Both the position numbers and the translations under genes were made by a program. Shown piece after piece: positions 60,108 to 64,000 of a stretch of 64,000 bases of DNA; positions within the stretch are counted from its first letter, which is position 1, and each line of letters begins with the position of its first letter. A model generated the notes under the pieces. The model did no database searches and was not told the DNA's origin. It saw only the letters and a list, made by a program, of their open reading frames with translations. Origin of the DNA: Ariolimax columbianus. Its lineage: Eukaryota > Mollusca > Gastropoda > Stylommatophora > Arionidae. The DNA lies in contig JAVGWX010000007.1 of assembly GCA_036924085.1 (NCBI GenBank), positions 100,272,886-100,336,885 on the forward strand. Direction: 5' to 3'.

Positions 60108-60862
60108 CGTGGACGTCATCAACAAGTACTGCATGTCATTAACAAGTACTGCACGTCATCAACACGTACTGCACGTCATCAACACGTACTGCACGTCATC
60201 AACACGTACTGCACGTCATCAACACGTACTGCACGTCATTAACAAATAATGCACGTTATCAACGCGTACTGCACGTCATTAACACATACTGTACGTCATT
60301 AACACATACTGTACGTAATTAACAACTAGTGTATGTCATTAACAAGTACTGCACGTCATTAACAAGTACTGCACGTCATCAACAAGCAATGTACGTCATC
60401 AATACGTAATGTACGTAATAAACAAGAACTGTACGTCATCAACAAGTATTGCACGTCATCAACAAGTACTGCACGTCATCAACAAGTACTGCATGTCATT
60501 AACAAGTAATGCACGTCATCAACGCGTACTGCACGTCATTAACACATACTGTACGTAATTAACAACTAGTTTATGTCATTAACAAGTACTGCACGTAATT
60601 AACAAGTATTGCACGTCATCAACAAGCAATGTACGTCATCAATACGTAATGTACGTAATAAACAAGAACTGTACGTCATCAACAAGTATTGCACGTCATC
60701 AACAAGTACTGCACGTCATCAACAAGTACTGCACGTCATCAACAATTACTGCACGTCAACAACAAGTACTGCACGCTATCAACAAGTACTGCACATTATC
60801 AACAAGTATTGCACGTTATCAACAAGTACTGCACGTCATCAATAAGTATTGCACGTTATCAG
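60108..60862. repeat. 20-bp minisatellite with a 240-bp higher-order block
   Basis: About 38 units of 'gtcatcaacaagtactgcac'. Variant strings recur with a 240-bp offset: 'aacaactagtgtatgtcatt' at 60,321 and its near copy at 60,561, and 'aacaagcaatgtacgtcatc' at 60,381 and 60,621. Confidence 0.96.
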
Positions 60863-60929
60863 TGAACCCAATCTAGAACAACACAACGTCTAAACATCGA
60901 TTTTTTCATTTTTCATTTTCAACACTGAA

Positions 60930-61372
60930 CCGATACCTGTTCTCCGAATAGGGACAGCTAAGCTAGAGCTTAATGTAACTCACTGAACCGACTATTTCTC
61001 TCACAATGGACAGCTAAGCTAGACATTGCTGTAACTCGCTGAACCGACTATTTCTCCCACAATGGACAGCTAAGCTAGACATTGCTGTAACTCACTGAAC
61101 CGACTATTTCTCACACAAGGAACAGCTAAGCTAGACCTTGCTGTACATGACTCAACCGACTATTTCTCCCATAAGGCACAGCTACGCTAGACCTTGCTGT
61201 AACTCACTGAACCGACTATTTCTCTCACAAGGGACAGCTAAGCTAGACCTTGCTGTAACTCATGAACTGAATATTTCTCCAATAATGGACAGCTAAGCTA
61301 GACCTCGCTGTAACTCACTGAACCGACTATTTCTCCCGTAAGACACAGCTAAGCTAGACCTTCCTGTAGCGT
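60930..61372. repeat. 56-bp minisatellite, about 7.5 units
   Basis: Unit contains 'cactgaaccgactatttctc' and 'gacagctaagctagaccttg', spacing 56 bp with a few 1-2-bp deletions. Confidence 0.95.
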
Positions 61373-61422
61373 TCTGCAATGTGTAACTATTCCATCACCT
61401 ACATCTAGCTTAAACTAAAACC

Positions 61423-61483
61423 AAGAGAGAGAGAGAGTGAGGGAGAGAGAGAGAGATAGAGAGACAGAGAGAGAGAGAGTATA
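61423..61483. repeat. (GA)n microsatellite
   Basis: 'gagagagagagagtgaggga'-type sequence with small interruptions. Confidence 0.93.
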
Positions 61484-62896
61484 GGGGTAAGCACGGGTAG
61501 TGAGATCGGACTTATTGTCGAGCACGTTAAAAATCCCTTGGCATTTAGTAATCAAATTATTTGTGTCTTCCCCCAGGCCTCGTCACCCACAGGCAGTTTA
61601 AAATACCTAGTACGTTTAGCCGAAGCCGATCGCTACCTGGCAGCAGACATAACGTGCCTATTTGAATACCAGGATTCCAACTATTCTAAAAGAGAACATC
61701 ATACCATACTTCATTGTCAATGATCAAGTCTTAGAGACTTACATTGTTATGGTTTTTGCTTTTATGAGAAAGGTTGCCCTTCCTTGATGGCTTGTCTGCG
61801 TGGACACATTTTAATCACGTTGAGACCAGTATTGGTGATAGGCTATTGTCAGAACATCTACTGTGACAGCCCCTTCACACACCCCCCCCCCCCCTCATCC
61901 CTTTACAAACATTGGAAAGCATTTGTGTAAAGCAACGCGAGTTCCCGTTAAGAAAGCTGTCATTTAGTACAAACTCACATCTGCGGACTAACGTAAACCA
62001 AGATATGCTTTCCGGTAAAGATATCAGTACTTGCACGCGCCTTCCAGATTCATGTCCTTAAACGAAATGTCAGATGATAATAACTGAGCAGTGAGTTAAC
62101 AACATTTTACACCGTAAACTGTGCCCTGTCCATGCCCTCTCCTTATCCTCCAACATTCACACAAAATATTTGTTCTCTCCCCTCGTACTTGCCCTCTTGT
62201 GCTATCAAATCCGATCCTGACACTTTTTGAATGGACAAGTTTCTCAAGGTTTAGGGACATCAAGAAGAAGATCTGAACTCTTTAATCTGTGTGCAAACAT
62301 GTAAGAACGACCTTTAGTCAGGAGGAATTCAAAGTTTGAAGGAAGTTGTGTCAACCTTAAACTGCCAGATTCTCATTTCCTCCCCAAACAGAAACAAGTG
62401 AAAGCTCAAGCGCTAGGCTCAGCCAAAGAATCCCTCTCCTGATCTTCATGAACACTGCCTCATCTCCTAATCAACTAATCCCCGAGAGCGAGCCCCGATT
62501 AATTGAAATTCTAGACTTTTGGACATTGACAACAATATCTGCTGCAGAATAGATGCTCGGGTTGAAAAGACGTCCAGCATTCGTCTGTTGTTGATGTGTA
62601 GCTCACAGACATGTCATATGTAAAAGCTGATATCACATTTAACATGAAATGTGCCAGCAGGCAAATCCAAGTTGAATATTGAGATGGGGATCTCTAGCAT
62701 CGAGCGACAAACTGAACTGTGAAGACCATAGAGAGTATTATCGGAGATATAATTTTGGCAAAACGTGAACCAGTAAACTATGCTTGTACTGAGCTTATCA
62801 GCACACTCGGGATGTACGCAAAACTATTGCAACGCGCCACTTAATGCCTTTTTCTAGGTTCACTAAAGAGTAAACTTACTCATTATGGGCATTCAT
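61484..62896. other. interval with no supported gene; C-run inside
   Basis: A C homopolymer lies at about 61,880-61,894. The 'gagcacgttaaaaatccctt' near 61,520 recalls a phrase common in dispersed animal repeats, but no element boundary is visible. No coding domain recognised. Confidence 0.4.
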
Positions 62897-62897
62897 T

Positions 62898-62990
62898 AAC
62901 AACAACAACTACAACAACAACTACAACAACAACTACAACAACAACAACAACTACAACAACAACAACAACAACAACAACTACAACAACTGC
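62898..62990. repeat. (AAC)n with ACT interruptions
   Basis: 'aacaacaacaactacaacaa'-type trinucleotide repeat, about 30 triplets. Confidence 0.95.
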
Positions 62991-63019
62991 TAACTTTGAT
63001 TAACTTTCCGATCATACAT

Positions 63020-63185
63020 CAAGATAGCACGTCTGCGAGGCTAGAGCGCATGTCTTATACGACAAAGTAAGCAGGTTCAATCCCTGACAGCGACACTCTT
63101 AAGTGTTAGCAGTTAACATTGGGCACGTGAGTTAGAGAAGCAAGACCTGGCGAAGACCCAGCTGTAAGAACCATAACATCTTCTC
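63020..63185 (+). mobile_element. tRNA-derived SINE-like element
   Basis: 'tctgcgaggctagagcgcat' gives an A-box-like start and 'caggttcaatccctg' (about 63,071-63,085) a near-perfect B box. A short body ('agacctggcgaagacccagc') follows up to the adjoining 23-bp array. Confidence 0.5.
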
Positions 63186-63191
63186 TCTAGC

Positions 63192-63722
63192 TACATGTCA
63201 GGTCTCGCTCCGGGGTCATGCCAGGTCTCGCTACGTGCTCATACCAGGTCACGCTCCAAGGTCATGCCAGGTCTCGCTCCAGGGTCATGCCAGGTCTCAC
63301 TCCGGGCTCATACCATGTCTTGCTCCGGGCTCATACCAGGTCACGCTCCAGGGTCATGCCAGGTCTCGCTCCAGGGTCATGTCAGGTCTCGCTCCGGGGT
63401 CATGCCAGGTCTCGCTCCGTGCTCATACCAGGTCTCGCTCAGGGTCATGCCAGGTCTCGCTCCGTGCTCATACCAGGTCTCGCTCAGGGTCATGCCAGGT
63501 CTCGCTCCAGGGTCATGCCAGGTCTCACTCCGGGCTTATACCATGTCATGCTCCGGGCTCATACCAGGTCACGCTCCAAGGTCATGCCAGGTCTCGCTCC
63601 GGGCTTATACCAGGTCCCGCTCCAAGTTCTTGCCAGGTCTCGCTCCAGGGTTAAGCCAGGTCTCGCTCTGGGGTTAGGCCAGCTCTCGCTCCGGGCTCAT
63701 GCCAAGTCTCGCTGCGGGGTCA
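63192..63722. repeat. 23-bp minisatellite, about 23 units
   Basis: Unit contains 'caggtctcgctccggggtca' and 'tgc', with variants 'gctcatac' and 'ggtcatgc' interspersed. Three plus frames are open because the unit lacks stops. Larger blocks are duplicated (for example 63,195-63,390 resembles 63,490-63,610). Confidence 0.96.
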
Positions 63723-63849
63723 TGTACATCATACATACTAATGTATCACCTCATTACATGCTATACATTTTTTAAAAAGGTTGTATTGCTACACCCGTGT
63801 CAATAAGGTGAATATGATTTGCATTTTATTGCAGTGGGCACGACCCAGA

Positions 63850-64000
63850 AACTTTTTTTCAAACTACAACATAAGTTTAAATAACACGCTTAACCACCAT
63901 TAAACTACAACATAAGTTTAAATAACACGCGAGACCGCCATGAAACTACAACATAAGTTTAAATAACTAGCGATACCACAATTAAACTACAAAATAAGTT
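63850..64000. repeat. 53/41-bp class tandem repeat leaving the window
   Basis: 'aaactacaacataagtttaa' followed by 'ataacacgc' recurs about every 50 bp (about 63,862, 63,903, 63,943 and 63,984; nearest spacing 40-41 bp). The array continues past the right window edge. Confidence 0.88.

Overview
This window looks like intergenic nuclear DNA of an animal. No complete host gene can be supported. What shows it to be metazoan is the debris of eukaryotic mobile elements (a mariner transposase, non-LTR reverse transcriptases of the type with a GVRQ-CVLS block, tRNA-derived SINE heads), long GATA/CTAT microsatellites and the absence of bacterial gene organisation. A lophotrochozoan, possibly a mollusc, is my guess from the mixture of SINE heads and minisatellites; it is an inference and could be wrong.

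The dominant content is tandem repetition. By my called boundaries about 28 kb (roughly 44 %) lies in more than 45 separate arrays, most with units of 20-56 bp and most unrelated in sequence. From left to right: a 5.8 kb array of 42-bp units with higher-order structure (1-5842), 45-bp (5.9-6.6 kb), 31-bp (8.1-8.9 kb), 33-bp (11.1 kb), GATA (12.6-13.3 kb), 49-bp (14.3 kb), 27-bp (15.5-16.2 kb), CTAT (16.6-17.2 kb), 44-bp (17.4-17.9 kb), 28-bp (18.5-19.8 kb), 24-, 70-, 49- and 48-bp (20-22.3 kb), 32-bp (23.8 kb), 24-bp (26.5 kb), CTAT (27 kb), 8/16-bp (28.3 kb), 27-bp (30.0-30.4 kb), 44-bp (31.4-32.4 kb), 32-bp (38.7-39.1 kb), 36-bp (40.9-41.4 kb), a 2.6 kb 12-bp array (41.5-44.2 kb), 28-, 33- and 32-bp (44.3-47.1 kb), TG/TA (48.5-49.2 kb), 40-bp (50.1-50.6 kb), 32-bp (51.8-53.6 kb), 20-bp twice (59.8-60.9 kb), 56-bp (61 kb), 23-bp (63.2-63.7 kb) and a 41-bp array leaving the window. 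Many arrays read open in several frames only because the unit lacks stops; these are not genes.

The transposable-element layer is the most informative part. (1) Five copies of one retroposon (about 330-400 bp, GAA-rich 3' tail) occur at 17.98, 21.2, 39.9, 55.9 and 59.4 kb. Three have clear target-site duplications of 11-14 bp, and one is 5'-truncated, as expected for LINE-type target-primed reverse transcription. (2) In two of these copies internal segments have expanded into tandem arrays, while other copies keep the unexpanded sequence. (3) A dead mariner element (52.03-53.29 kb, minus) carries an 11-codon tandem expansion inside its transposase frame and sits inside another minisatellite. 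(4) A decayed non-LTR reverse transcriptase (29.0-30.9 kb) is split by a 9-codon (27-bp) array. (5) Two more RT fragments lie at 28.1 kb (minus) and 36.1 kb (plus). The window therefore shows several times over how minisatellites arise inside mobile elements.

Host-gene signals are weak. There is an NRF1-type palindrome plus an ETS-type site at 37.27-37.35 kb, followed by a possible exon (37,846-38,046) with a good 3' splice site, and a second NRF1/ETS-like site at 26.06 kb. None of these can be confirmed without transcript data.
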